NCBI GenBank assembly: GCA_905147135.1
Contig: LR990040.1
Location: forward strand, 24,317,857 to 24,381,856
Direction of reading: 5' to 3'
Length of the DNA stretch: 64,000 bases
DNA from: Blastobasis lacticolella
Lineage: Eukaryota; Arthropoda; Insecta; Lepidoptera; Blastobasidae
This document shows, piece by piece, positions 31,423-41,679 of this stretch; position 1 is the first letter of the stretch; the number at the start of each line of letters is the position of its first letter. A model generated the notes under the pieces. That model was not told where the DNA came from. It was given only the letters and a program-made list of their open reading frames with translations, and made no database searches. The translations under genes were made by a program, and so were the position numbers.

Positions 31423-31607
31423 GTGGTGTGTGGTGCCGCCACTTAAAAGAATAGCACCACCCCATCTCTTCCCGTGGGTGTCGTAAGAGGCGACTAAGGG
31501 AATAACCCGGAAGATGGGCAGCAGCATCTTTCGGGTACATTTACATCTACTTCACTGCGATCGCCAACCCGCCTGCCAAGCGTGGCGATTATGGCAACCC
31601 CCCCCTG
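31423..31607 (+). promoter_or_regulatory. RTE 5' leader, shared with the RIME-like elements
   Basis: This 185-bp leader should contain the internal promoter. It aligns along most of its length with the RIME-like elements: GTGTGGTG, AGAATAGCACCA, GTGGGTGTCGTA, GGGCAGCAGC, CACTGCGATC, CCAACCCGCCTGCCAAGCG. Retention of the leader in short non-coding copies suggests that it carries promoter or RNA-recognition functions. A run of seven C sits just before the ORF start. Confidence 0.6.
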
Positions 31608-34583
31608 ATGACAAGCACACACCGGCCACGGCCCCCAGTACCCGGCGGCCCCGCTATTCCGGACTATGGTAGCGGTCACGGTAACGGCGGGGCAGGGGGT
31701 GCGAAGAATCACCGGATGCGACCAGGCTACCACAAAGCACGACCACTGGCCCTGGCTACATACAATGTCCAGACACTGCGGACCGACGAAAAGCTCGTGG
31801 AACTGGAGGAAGTGGTAAGCAGATTAAATTGGGATATTATAGGGTTATCTGAAGTCCGAAGAAAGGGGGAGGACTCGATAATCCTAAAGTCCGGAAATCT
31901 GCTTTACTTCCGGGAGGGCGACCAACTGTCCCTAGGTGGTGTCGGGTTCCTCGTCCACAAATCCCTCGTGAACAACATCGTCAAAATCGAGAGTGTGTCG
32001 TCTAGGGTAGCGTACCTTATACTCAGAATTACCAAGCGGTATTCGTTGAAGGTCATACAGGTCTACGCACCGACTTCGACTCACTCCGACGATGAAGTGG
32101 AGGCTATGTATGAGGATATTTCTACAGCCATGCATACCTCCAAGACACACTATACCGTTGTCATGGGGGATTTCAACGCGAAACTGGGCAAACGAGGCGG
32201 AGACGTGTTGAGAGTGGGGCAATTTGGAATTGGAAGTCGGAACGCCCGTGGCCAGATGCTGGCCGGCTTTATGGAGAAGGAGGGACTCTTTATGATGAAC
32301 TCATTTTTCAGGAAGCCGGATCATCGCAGATGGACGTGGGTTAGTCCCGATGGTGTCACAAAAAATGAGATTGACTTCATCCTATCTACGAAACGGCATA
32401 TATTCAATGATGTCTCGGTGATCATTAGCGTTAAAATTGGCAGTGATCACCGCTTGGTAAGAGGCACATTGAATATTAATCCCCAGCTGGAAAGATCGAG
32501 ATTGATGAGGTCCACGCTCCGGCCTATACCCATCCAAATCCAAAACCCCGAGAGCTTTCAACTCGAATTACAAAATCGCTTCGAGTGCCTAGGAGAGTGC
32601 GTCGACGTGGACGACTATAATAACAGGTTCGTGGAAACTGTCTATACGGTTGGGTCAAAGTTTTATAAGGCCTGCCGTACAAACAGAACAAACAAAATCT
32701 CTGACGATACCCTCAAACTCATCGAAGAAAGACGCGGAATGACTCTGCAATCCCCTGATGATGTCTCTCAATTTAGGCGACTTAATCGACAGATCTCCAA
32801 GTCTCTGACTCGCGACATACGCCGCTTCAATACTACCAATATTGAGGCGGCGATCGAGCGGAACAAAGGCTCTAAAGTCTTTGCGAGAGATCTGTCGATT
32901 GGACAGAGCCAGTTGACGAGACTGAAAACGGATGACGGCAGAGTTGTTTCGACCAAGTCCGAGGTTTTGAGGGAAGTCGAGAGGTTCTATGGACAGTTAT
33001 ACACGACAACACGGGCACCTGTTACCAGTATGGCAAAAAACCCCAGAGCCAAGTTGACCCGACACTACACCGAAGATATCCCGGACATCAGCCTGTACGA
33101 GATTAGTATGGCTCTCAAACAGCTTAAGAACAACAAGGCGCCGGGTGATGATGGAATTACGGCTGAGCTTCTGAAAGCTGGTGGCAAACCTGTGCTTAAG
33201 ACCCTTCAGAAGCTGTTCAATTCCGTCATCCTCGAGGGCAAAACGCCGGAAGCATGGCACAGAAGCATAGTCATATTGTTCTTCAAGAAAGGTGATAAGG
33301 CTCTCTTGAAGAACTTCAGACCAATATCGCTGCTGACCCATGTCTATAAGCTGTTTTCGAGAGTCATTACGAATCGTCTCGCACGCAGGTTTGATGACTT
33401 CCAGCCTCCCGAACAAGCCGGATTCCGAAAAGGTTTTAGTACCATAGACCACATACATACGCTGCGGCAGGTTGTACAGAAGACCGAAGAGTATAACCGG
33501 CCATTATGCTTGGCGTTTGTGGACTATGAGAAAGCCTTCGATTCGATCGAAACTTGGGCGGTGCTCCAGTCTCTACAGCGGTGCCAAATTGACTATCGAT
33601 ATATCGAAGCACTGAAGTGTTTGTACGAAAACGCCACTATGTCAGTTCGTCTCCAGGACAAGACCACAGAACCTATTCAGCTGCAGCGAGGTGTTAGACA
33701 AGGTGATGTCATATCACCGAAGTTGTTCACCGCTGCACTGGAGGATATCTTTAGGCTTCTGGACTGGGACGGACTTGGCATCAATATTAACGGCGAGTAC
33801 CTCACGCACCTCAGATTTGCTGACGATATCGTAGTCATGGCTGAAACCCTGGAAGACTTGGGCAAAATGCTCGATGACCTCTGTAGTGCCTCTCAACAAG
33901 TAGGTCTTAAAATGAACATGGACAAGACGAAAATTATGTCGAATGTCCATGTTGTGCCTACTCCAGTGACAGTTGGAGGCACTCCACTTGAAGTTGTCGA
34001 CGACTATACATACCTAGGACAAATAGTCCGGCTAGGTAGGTCCAATTTCGAGAAAGAGGTCAATCGACGAATCCAACTCGGTTGGGCAGCGTTCGGGAAG
34101 CTACGCCACATATTTTCGTCCCAATTACCGCAGTGTCTCAAGACGAAGGTCTTTGACCAATGTGTGTTGCCAGTGATGACTTACGGATCTGAAACGTGGC
34201 CACTCACTATGGGCCTTATAAGAAAGCTCACTGTTGCCCAAAGGGCAATGGAAAGAGCTATGCTCGGAGTTTCTTTGCGCGATCGAGTCAGAAATGAGGA
34301 GATCCGCAAGCGAACCAAGGTCACCGACATAGCTCTAAGGATTGCCAGACTGAAGTGGCAGTGGGCAGGGCACATAGCTCGAAGAACAGATGGCCGATGG
34401 GGCAGTAAAGTTCTCGAGTGGCGACCACGTACCGGTAGACGCAGCGTGGGTAGGCCTCCTACAAGGTGGACCGACGACCTGGTAAGGATCGCAGGTACCA
34501 GCTGGATGCGGAAAGCACAGGACCGGTCTTTGTGGAGATCTCTGGGGGAGGCCTATGCCCAGCAGTGGGCGTCTTCTGGCTGA
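31608..34583 (+). CDS. RTE-clade endonuclease/reverse transcriptase polyprotein
   Basis: The 991-residue protein nicks DNA and reverse transcribes the element RNA at the nick. The APE endonuclease (about 46-290) retains Asn53 in YNVQTLR, Glu82 in LSEVRR, Asp188/Asn190 in MGDFNAKLG and Asp280/His281 in GSDHRLV. The RT (about 495-760) has NNKAPGDDGI, NFRPISLL, FVDYEKAFDS with Asp639, RGVRQGDVISP at 694-704 and FADD at 737-740. The C-terminus has the GRPPTRWTDDL motif common in RTE proteins. Residues 1-45 are Pro/Gly-rich and lie before the endonuclease; the true start could differ. Database entries for host proteins sometimes carry this sequence, but the context here is a transposon. Confidence 0.95.
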   Translation: MTSTHRPRPPVPGGPAIPDYGSGHGNGGAGGAKNHRMRPGYHKARPLALATYNVQTLRTDEKLVELEEVVSRLNWDIIGLSEVRRKGEDSIILKSGNLLYFREGDQLSLGGVGFLVHKSLVNNIVKIESVSSRVAYLILRITKRYSLKVIQVYAPTSTHSDDEVEAMYEDISTAMHTSKTHYTVVMGDFNAKLGKRGGDVLRVGQFGIGSRNARGQMLAGFMEKEGLFMMNSFFRKPDHRRWTWVSPDGVTKNEIDFILSTKRHIFNDVSVIISVKIGSDHRLVRGTLNINPQLERSRLMRSTLRPIPIQIQNPESFQLELQNRFECLGECVDVDDYNNRFVETVYTVGSKFYKACRTNRTNKISDDTLKLIEERRGMTLQSPDDVSQFRRLNRQISKSLTRDIRRFNTTNIEAAIERNKGSKVFARDLSIGQSQLTRLKTDDGRVVSTKSEVLREVERFYGQLYTTTRAPVTSMAKNPRAKLTRHYTEDIPDISLYEISMALKQLKNNKAPGDDGITAELLKAGGKPVLKTLQKLFNSVILEGKTPEAWHRSIVILFFKKGDKALLKNFRPISLLTHVYKLFSRVITNRLARRFDDFQPPEQAGFRKGFSTIDHIHTLRQVVQKTEEYNRPLCLAFVDYEKAFDSIETWAVLQSLQRCQIDYRYIEALKCLYENATMSVRLQDKTTEPIQLQRGVRQGDVISPKLFTAALEDIFRLLDWDGLGININGEYLTHLRFADDIVVMAETLEDLGKMLDDLCSASQQVGLKMNMDKTKIMSNVHVVPTPVTVGGTPLEVVDDYTYLGQIVRLGRSNFEKEVNRRIQLGWAAFGKLRHIFSSQLPQCLKTKVFDQCVLPVMTYGSETWPLTMGLIRKLTVAQRAMERAMLGVSLRDRVRNEEIRKRTKVTDIALRIARLKWQWAGHIARRTDGRWGSKVLEWRPRTGRRSVGRPPTRWTDDLVRIAGTSWMRKAQDRSLWRSLGEAYAQQWASSG

Positions 34584-34596
34584 TATGATGATGATG

Positions 34597-34607
34597 ATTA
34601 AATGTAA
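34597..34607. repeat. Right TSD of the RTE element
   Basis: An exact copy of the 11-bp sequence at 31412-31422, directly after the last GATG unit. Confidence 0.85.
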
Positions 34608-34694
34608 AGTAGGATCGAGAATGGAAAGTAACAAGGAAACAACAACCTACAACGACCCTACGCCGACAAAGGCGACGGATAGCACAGCCGGAAC

Positions 34695-35125
34695 GTAAAC
34701 GGCACAGCCTGGCATTGTCAGACAGAACCGCACTACGTCAAATAGCACCAGACAGAGTAAGACCACGTCCGACACTGCCAGGCAGAAACGGACCGCATCC
34801 GACAATACCGGGCAGAGCCAGACTACGCCTGATGGTACCATACAGAGCCAGACCACGTCCGACAATGCCAGGCAGAGACGTACCGCGTCCAACAATACCG
34901 GGCAAAGCCGGACCACGTCCGAAATTGCCACACGGAGTCAGACTATGTCCGACAATACCAGGCAAAGACGGAACGCGACCGACAATACCAGGTAGAGCTG
35001 GACCACGTCTGTCAATGCTACACAGTGAAAGACCACGTCCGACAATGCCAGGCAGAAGCGAACCGCGTCCGAAATACAGGTAGAGCTGTATCACTTCCGA
35101 CAATGCCAGACGAAACCGACCCACG
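34695..35125 (+). repeat. 30-bp minisatellite, about 13 units
   Basis: Units alternate around ACCACGTCCGACAATGCCAG plus GCAGAGNCGG. Eleven successive units are 30 bp (one is 28). Because 30 is divisible by three, the array is open on both strands, giving 10-residue periodic translations such as RPRPTMPGR; these are by-products of the repeat. A two-unit relic is at 10265-10318. Neighbouring units differ by up to about a quarter of positions, so the array is not freshly homogenised. Confidence 0.9.
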
Positions 35126-36221
35126 GCCGTAGCCTACGCAGACAGACCAGGCACCTGCTTTTCGTGCATTTAGTTACAGGCTACTACTAAATTTTGACGT
35201 CACGACGATCCATCTTGGACTCTTAGCGACAGAAATGAGATAAGAACTTCCAGCTAACAATAATATCGACGTCCCAAGAACCTTACCCAGCATTAACCTA
35301 TGAAATTGTATACCTGGCGCCCACGCAACTCGCTAAGCCGTTTAATCGGCGACTACCCAACAATATCTCTGCGCTGTCTCTGCCCACTCAACTCTAATTG
35401 CGGGCACAAGGTTCACTGAGGGACGCCCCGAATAGAGTTGCCAAATATCCGGACTTGTCCGGTTATTTCCGAACTTTGGCTTTGTACTTCTGTCGGACAT
35501 TTTCAATTGTCCGGATTTTGAAGGAATATTAACAACTGGATGAGTGGCGGTCGACTAACGTATATATGATTTTTATTTCACGAAACTTCGTGCCTCCTAC
35601 GACCATGATTATAAACCTTTACCATATTGAAAGCAATAAATGAGCTTATATTTATCTTCTAAGTCGTTGTACAGAACCCACCCAGTTAACCTACCAAAAT
35701 AAAGTATAAAAGGACCTAACATTGCTATTTGTGTCTATAGCGATGCCAGCTCATCTTATACTGGTTTTGTGTAAGTCGATATGCTGTCAACTGTACACTT
35801 GAAAATATAGAATTTTCTGGAAAAATATCTGCAGCTCTAACTACAAAAATATACAATAAAACACCATATTTTAAAAATATGTTTAAATTTTTACTTTCAT
35901 TTGCATTATATACAAACTTCACTTGCTTATAAATTGTAGTTTTTGGGTTCGAATAGTATACTAATAGTTACTGAATACGGATATATGTCTCTACCGACGA
36001 CAGGTCGATATTCGGTCCGCTCTTTTCCGGACATGCACAGCGTTACCCATCTCTACTGCTCCCACAGAGCGGTGTGTATTACAGATCAGAGCCTTTATTG
36101 TTGCAACATGCAAATTAGTGCAAGTGTCGTGCCCTGACTCATTGTTGCACTGCCGGGTGTGATATCAAATGTGTTAGAGAGTATATTGTGTTATAGAGAG
36201 TGAGTGCGTACATATTTTTAT
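35126..36221. other. No recognisable gene
   Basis: About 1.1 kb without a supported gene. Several TCCGGAC-type phrases occur near 35455-35520 and 36025, possibly remnants of a DNA transposon end, but I cannot pair them confidently. Confidence 0.4.
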
Positions 36222-36300
36222 ATGTCATACGGTAGGTAAACAGGCAAGCGGGCCACCTGATGGAGAGTGGTCACCGCTGCCTATAAACACTGCCAAAGTC
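36222..36300 (-). mobile_element. LINE-E 3' fragment
   Basis: Plus-strand AAACAGGCAAGCGGGCCACC and TGATGGAGAGTGGTCACCGC are the antisense of the LINE-E 3' end. About 80 bp. Confidence 0.6.
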
Positions 36301-36407
36301 AAGGTTCCCCAAATATCCAATAGACAATAGATATTCAAAATAGACAACACATACGGTTCTGCATTTTTGTTACCTGTAACGTATGTACGCCATAAATGTA
36401 TTAGAGC

Positions 36408-36896
36408 AAGAGCCCATGAGGGCCAGACCTTCCTATTGTCCGTAAGTATGAAAGTTTTTCCATGTGTGTCCCCAACACAGGTTAGAATGATCCCCACCCA
36501 TGAAACCTGGATCGTGGTTCCTTTGGCAGGTAACAGGTAACAAAGGTGTATAAAATCTTATCTCCAATTTCTTAAGTTACCAAGCTAAATTTTTTTGTAT
36601 TTTATTCGTAACAGCATTAATACTCACGATGCTCATTGCCAGACACATAGTATAGTTACAACCCTCCGCCGGACACCCCTAAACTATAATTCTCTGTAAT
36701 TATACTTACCTTATATTAGGAAAGCTGAATTTTATAAATGTTATTCAGAGAATTATTAAACTGAGTTTTCTCAGTAGCCAGACAGTTTTTTGGGTTCTAT
36801 AATCCTGCCAGACGCATTAAAAGTGTCTAATAGTTGCGAGAGTGGGGCTCATATACAACAACTGGTGCGAGTGAGACAGAGCGCTCGGTTCGGTGC
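36408..36896 (+). repeat. Left arm of the large inverted repeat
   Basis: Landmarks are AAGAGCCCATGAGGGCCAGA, CTCCGCCGGACACCCCTAAA and GTTTTTTGGGTTCTATAATC; each is found inverted in 37739-38206. I recognise no gene in the arm. Confidence 0.9.
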
Positions 36897-36922
36897 GATC
36901 TTTTACTGCGCATCAGCTGTCG

Positions 36923-37633
36923 TCTATACTAATATTATAAAAAGGAAATGTTTGACTTTTTGTTTGTTTGTTTGTTTGTTTTTATTGAATAGGCTTCGAA
37001 ACTACTGGTCCTATTTCAAAAATTCTTTCACCGTTGGGAAGCTACACTATCCCCGGGTGACATAGGCTATATTATATATTCTAAAAAATTCATCATCATC
37101 TTGGCGTTAATGTCCCGGTTGTGCTCTCGCGCACGAGGGCCCGGGGTCCGCCTTGACCATGATCCAGGATTTGGCAGGTCAGGTAATTACAGTGGAGCGA
37201 CTGCCGTCTGACCTCCATGACCCTGCTAACAAGGGAAACTGACCAGATTGGATCATGGTTACACATCCAGTCGCCTGAATGTGCAGGTTTCATCACGATG
37301 TTTTCCCTCACCGTAAGAGCATCGGTTAGTATTCAACTAATGTACATAACTCAGAAAACAGTCATTGGTACATGGTCGGAGCGGGAGCGTAATTTTCTAA
37401 AAAATTACGGATCATTAATAAAACTCCAATAATGTAACCCAAGGTGTAAAAAAATACCCAAAAAATTCCTTACATCGCGTGTGCTGCGAAAACTATTGAT
37501 GATAGAACAAAATAATGTACTACGACTTTGCAGAACACATCATTATCTACAAAAAGTGTCGCGACAGTATATCTCTAACTATTATAGTTATGTCACATGT
37601 ATGCATGTGTTCTTTTATTTTCAAAATTTAATT
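36923..37633 (+). mobile_element. Helitron G copy, 3'-truncated, with a nested SINE
   Basis: It opens TCTATACTAATATTATAAAA and follows 27604-28369 closely through the GTTT tract, TCACCGTTGGGAAGCTACAC, ATTGATGATAGAACAAAATA and TTCAAAATTTAATT, where similarity stops. The CTAG end is absent. SINE-A interrupts it at 37091-37394. Confidence 0.7.
37091..37394 (-). mobile_element. SINE-A copy with perfect 12-bp TSD
   Basis: TTCTAAAAAATT at 37079-37090 is repeated at 37395-37406, and the interrupted Helitron sequence continues on the far side. This proves insertion by target-primed reverse transcription and fixes the 3' end at the GATGATGATG tail. The 5' end is truncated inside the tRNA-like head. 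Confidence 0.88.
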
Positions 37634-37738
37634 ATTCTGACTGTAATAATTTTATTTTATTAAATTTCTTGATAAATTATAAAAAAAAAATCACTAAACA
37701 ATTTGGAATAAACGATAGTATATGTTTAGCATAACATT

Positions 37739-38206
37739 GCAATGAACTGAGCGCTCTGTCTCACTCGCACCAGTTGTTGCATATGAGACACTTTTTATGC
37801 GTCTGGCAGGATTATAGAACCCAAAAAACTGTCTGGCTACTGAGAAAACTCAGTTTAATAATTCTCTGAAAAACATTTATAAAATTCAGCTTTCCTAATA
37901 TAAGGTAAGTATAATTACAGAGAATTATAGTTTAGGGGTGTCCGGCGGAGGGTTGTAACTATACTATGTGTCTGGCAATGAGCATCGTGAGTATTAATGC
38001 TGTTACGAATAAAATACAAAAATATTGAGCTTGGTATCTTCAGAAATTGGAGATAAGATTTTATACACCTTTGTTACCTGTCACCTGCCAAAGGAACCAC
38101 GATCCAGGTTTCATGGGTGGGGATCATTCTTACCTGTGTTGGGGACACACATGGAAAAACTTTCATACTTACGGACAATAGGAAGGTCTGGCCCTCATGG
38201 GCTCTT
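37739..38206 (-). repeat. Right arm of the large inverted repeat
   Basis: Reverse complement of 36408-36896, shorter mainly by the one indel. It ends GGCCCTCATGGGCTCTT. Confidence 0.9.
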
Positions 38207-38369
38207 AGACTATATGAATTTTAGATGTCATGGGCGACAGCTACCACTTACTGTCAGGTGGGCTATATGCACGCTTGTCACTGAATAGCATAAGAAACTC
38301 CACCTCATGAAGTACTGGAGACCTTCACCTACAGGAATACAATAGTATCAGATACACAGGCATAAAGGG

Positions 38370-38480
38370 AGTGATGGAGAAGGCCATTTTGGATTGGTTG
38401 GAAAATCGTGCACAGAGGATAATTTGTGTTTCGCAATTAATTAAAGCTAAGTTGCAGAGCCTCAAGCATCAGCTCACGTC
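38370..38480 (+). pseudogene. Jockey-like LINE fragment (thumb region)
   Basis: Codons near 38405-38475 read RAQRIICVSQLIKAKLQSLK, matching the RAKRLICDPQLIEAKLQSLE segment of the 20-kb Jockey-like copy. It is a short relic. Confidence 0.6.
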
Positions 38481-38917
38481 TTTCGGCCGAAGTCACGGGC
38501 AAAAGCTAGTTTACTGTAACGCCTATACTAAACAACAAATGAAGATAATGGCTTGAAATCGAAAACAAGCGTTATTTTAAATAGCCCATAATAGCGAGAT
38601 AAGCAAACAAAATTTCACCCCAAACATTTTCCTTGTCTCACCGTTATAGTCTCAAAGGGATAATACACAGAATGTCTAAGTCTAATAAAGATAAAGGTCA
38701 GAGCAAAATTTTTGTATTTTGCCTTTGATACTTTTCCTTCGTAATAATAGGTATGCTATCGTTAGGTACATAAAAAGCTAAAATAAAGCTGGAATTGTCT
38801 ATTATCTACTTCTGATTATCCTCTCGGACTTATACTATGTGTTAAAACTCATTGTTATCAACCTAAAATTGATTAAGTCCTGGCTAAACAGCAGTACCTA
38901 CAATAAAATAAAGTTAG
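38481..38917. other. No recognisable gene
   Basis: Nothing identified. Confidence 0.4.
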
Positions 38918-39149
38918 GGTTATTGTCCCGGTTGTGCTCTCGTGCACGAAGACCTGGGGTCCGTCTTGACCATGATTCATAATTTGGCAGAAGACATACA
39001 TATAGTGGAGCGATTGATATTTGACCTCAGTGACCCTGCAACCTGTTCAGGTGTCTGACAGATGGTTACACATTCAGTCGCCTGCATGTGCAGGTTTCAT
39101 CACGATGTTGATGTCCCCATAAGACCATCGATTAGTATTCAACTAGTTT
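38918..39149 (-). mobile_element. SINE-A copy, 5'-truncated
   Basis: Plus-strand TTATTGTCCCGGTTGTGCTC, GTCTTGACCATGATTC, CAGTCGCCTGCATGTGCAGG and ATTAGTATTCAACTAG. The tRNA-like head is missing. Confidence 0.75.
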
Positions 39150-39182
39150 CGATCGATAACATCGATTTAATTTTTATAGCAC

Positions 39183-39290
39183 GAAGGTGGCAAACAAGCT
39201 TATGGCCTGCCTGATGGTAAGCAGTCACCGCAGCCTATCGATGCCTGTAATACCAGAGGCATCACCCACGCGTTGCAGACCCCAAAAAAA
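39183..39290 (-). mobile_element. LINE-E-like 3' fragment
   Basis: Plus-strand GGCAAACAAGCTTATGGCC, TGATGGTAAGCAGTCACCGC and CCACGCGTTGC are antisense to a variant of the LINE-E 3' end. Confidence 0.5.
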
Positions 39291-39349
39291 CCTTTTCACC
39301 CCTTTCTTGAATATTCTCCAAAATACTGTCCAGGGAAACCTTCTTCTAT

Positions 39350-39620
39350 CTTAACCCGATAGTAAAACGTCGGATAACCCTCTACTAAGTATGTATTATA
39401 TCATACTCAAACATTTCCTAAACTACTTATCTGAATTTAATGAAACAAGGAAACAATGAAACAGCTAGGAACCATCCCAAATAAACTGTCATTCAAATAA
39501 AGTAAACCGCATCGATATCTGTCCATCTGTTCGAGAGCTACGATGCCACAGACAGACACACAGATCCACAGATACATATGTCAAACTTAAACGCCCATAT
39601 TTTTATTCGGGGTTAAAAAT
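39350..39620 (+). repeat. Interspersed repeat S
   Basis: Blocks TAGGAACCATCCCAAATAAA, TCTGTCCATCTGTTCGAGAG, CCACAGACAGACACACAG and AAACTTAAACGCCCATATTT, ending in GGGGTTAAAAA. Confidence 0.6.
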
Positions 39621-39787
39621 GTGGCGATTGCCCCTTTAGGCTGATAAGTAAACATAATGTGGATGTATGCCTTTCTCTACATCTCTATGGCCTTCCCATT
39701 TAGGGATAATGCCATAGAAAACATAATATGCGACAATATTCTGGTTTGTTAGCTAATATTGCCAAGATATATAATTTCCGAGCCTAG

Positions 39788-40048
39788 CTGTGTGATGTCC
39801 GGCAGAATAGCACCAATCCCTTACACTCGTGGGTGTCGTACAAGGCGACAAATGTTTTCGAGGCAAAAGATCTAGAATCTCTATAGACTGGAAAATGAAC
39901 ATCAGCGTTTTCAATTGTTATACTTATAACACCGCGATCTCCAACTAGCCTGCCGAGCGTGGAGATTATAGCAATAACCTCCCCTTTCGTGGGGAGGCCT
40001 TAAGTTCTGCAGTGGACTGATATGGGCTGTGATGATGTTGATGGTGAT
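39788..40048 (+). mobile_element. RTE-derived RIME-like element
   Basis: It starts GCTGTGTGATGTCCGGCAG, contains GTGGGTGTCGTACAAGGCGA and CTGCCGAGCGTGGAGATTAT, and finishes with TGCAGTGGACTGATATGGGC followed by TGATGATGTTGATGG. Its 5' part matches the RTE leader and its 3' part the RTE tail. Confidence 0.8.
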
Positions 40049-41439
40049 AATTTCTTAATAATTTATTTTTTCTGTTTCATAGTTTTTGCATTACAATATA
40101 GAGAACCATAATATTTTTCAAGAGGACAAACCTTCGCCCCCAACCCCGGAACGAACCAACAGAAAACCCACTCATATTTTGTCAATTCATCCCCGAAACA
40201 CCTGAGTCATGTCGGGGATATCTGCGTGCCAGCGACACTGCGGTGATGTCGCTGCAAATATTTGATTCCGCGACCCCCCGACACTCCCTGCCAGTACCCG
40301 CATAGGGATGCGCCGAAATAATTTATCGATATGTCGATATGTTAAGGGAAATGTTGGAGAAATTCTAGAAATGACATAATTAGTCTGGCGACTTATTTCT
40401 TCATAAAATAGTCAAAATAGAAGGGTATTTTACAATGAAAAATACCCATAAAAATGCTTTATACACACTGCAATTAGTTAGAATGTTTGTCTTTCTGTTA
40501 TTGAGATGTGCACGTCACTAAAATGGATTTTAGCTGTCTGTAGGACCAGATTCAGTCGTCTTCATTCGGAGACCCTGACTAGAGTGCTCCTGAGTTTATA
40601 GTCTATCGTACCACAGGCTATGTGATTCTGTACGGCCCATATAAAAGTTCTCCAGTATTATCGTTCCATAGGAATGAATGCAAAATACGTATATGAAGGA
40701 GAAACAACGTTGGGTACAACATCAAACCTTAAAAAACGCAAGTGTGATCAACACTAACGTTTTACGGATCGTACGAATCCCATGCGATCTTCGATTATCA
40801 ATCGATCGTTTCAATCGATTTGAGGGCACATCCCTAAAACGTACCCCAAGACGCCCTCTACCCAAAAAGCGCGGGATGGAACCTCCAATATTTTCACTGC
40901 ATACGCCCGTTCCGAAAGTTTGGCATTTGTTGGTACAAGTAAGTGTGTGGCTTTGGATTCTATGTTATTAGTATTTTATTTTCTGTCTTTTATAGGTATT
41001 ATGTTATTCTTTATATAAGCATAAATTTCATCAGGTGGTAGGACCGTCAAGAGACCAGGGCTTCGATTCTCGTACGGAAATCGTCTCAGTTGCAGTAACA
41101 TTAAAATTGTGTGATTGTTATTCAAATGACAGATGTTGAGAAGCAACTTTCATGAGTTCGAACTTTTCCACAATTCGTTTTCTGGTTCTTTAGTTGCATT
41201 ATGGTTTTATATGGCTGTTGGTATTACAATAAATAAATAAATTACTAAGTTGCATCTTTCTTAGTTGTCAAACTGCCTTCAATTCTGTCAACGAAAACAT
41301 GTCAAAGGTCGAACATGATGATGAACTGACTCGATATGTCGACGTAGTTATAATAACATCACAGTTACTTTACAACATAATAACAACTGCATTGCACACC
41401 AGAATCGGTACCCAGGGGAGTCAGTAATACCGCTTTATC
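40049..41439. other. No recognisable gene
   Basis: Nearly 1.4 kb without a supported gene. A 97-codon plus-strand ORF near 40.7-41.0 kb lacks domains or a signal peptide and I treat it as chance. Confidence 0.45.
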
Positions 41440-41645
41440 TTCTGCCGCCGGAAAATGACGTGGGTAACCGATGTCTGGCCATGTCAACCCCGCCAGATAC
41501 GGGAAGGAGAGGCCAGCTCAAGAAGCGATAGCTAGACATCATTAAGAGCGACATGCGTGCCAACGGACTCAATACTAAAGATGCCGAAGACCGTGCAAAG
41601 TGGACTAAGAAGAGCACAAAGTTGTGTTCGGGTTTCAATAATAGC
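41440..41645 (+). pseudogene. 3' fragment of a second RTE-like family
   Basis: The frame around 41535-41620 reads DIIKSDMRANGLNTKDAEDR followed by AKWTKKS. This resembles the C-terminal KRWLDVIKSDM...DRAKWRR motif of insect RTE ORFs distinct from the intact RTE here. It has decayed on both sides. Confidence 0.6.
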
Positions 41646-41679
41646 TAGCGCAATTACAAGTATGAGGTCTTCCATCTAA

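Larger units (their letters stand above)
31423..34596 (+). mobile_element. Full-length intact RTE-clade non-LTR retrotransposon
   Basis: The element is 3,174 bp: a leader of 185 bp, one ORF of 991 codons, and a 13-bp 3' UTR consisting of TATGATGATGATG. One ORF with APE endonuclease plus RT, a very short 3' UTR and a short tandem-repeat tail are the RTE-clade hallmarks. A perfect 11-bp target-site duplication flanks it and the ORF has no lesion, so the insertion is recent and possibly active. Five truncated 3' copies (11.9, 42.1, 45.3, 59.0 and 63.6 kb) and six RIME-like derivatives in the window belong to the same family. Confidence 0.92.
36406..38204. mobile_element. Foldback-type element with ~480-bp inverted arms
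   Basis: The arms 36408-36896 and 37739-38206 are reverse complements, with only a handful of substitutions and one ~22-bp indel (extra sequence near 36830-36850 on the left). The flanks share TTAGA (36401-36405 and 38205-38209), a possible target-site duplication. No transposase ORF is found. The 842-bp spacer holds a Helitron copy and a SINE. The arms would make a long hairpin if transcribed. Confidence 0.65.
36340..38295 (+). repeat. Interspersed repeat F, split by a large insertion
   Basis: The left piece (36340-36405: GGTTCTGCATTTTTGTTACC) and right piece (38207-38295: TAGATGTCATGGGCGACAGC, CTTACTGTCAGGTGGGC) together make one copy of repeat F as seen at 26965-27115. The foldback element lies between them. 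Confidence 0.55.

Noticed and set aside
31608..34583. Host developmental gene (database names sometimes given to this protein)
   Set aside because: The endonuclease plus RT architecture, the GATGATG tail and the 11-bp duplication show an RTE retrotransposon.
34335..34634. 99-codon minus-strand ORF and similar ones over the RTE
   Set aside because: Shadows of the RTE coding frame and its 3' end; the same antisense frame appears at the truncated RTE copies.
34647..35124. Overlapping long ORFs of 94 to 128 codons on both strands
   Set aside because: They are translations of a 30-bp minisatellite, open only because the period is a multiple of three.
35430..36035. DNA transposon with TCCGGAC-type inverted ends
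   Set aside because: Similar phrases occur on both sides but could not be paired into consistent terminal repeats or a target-site duplication.
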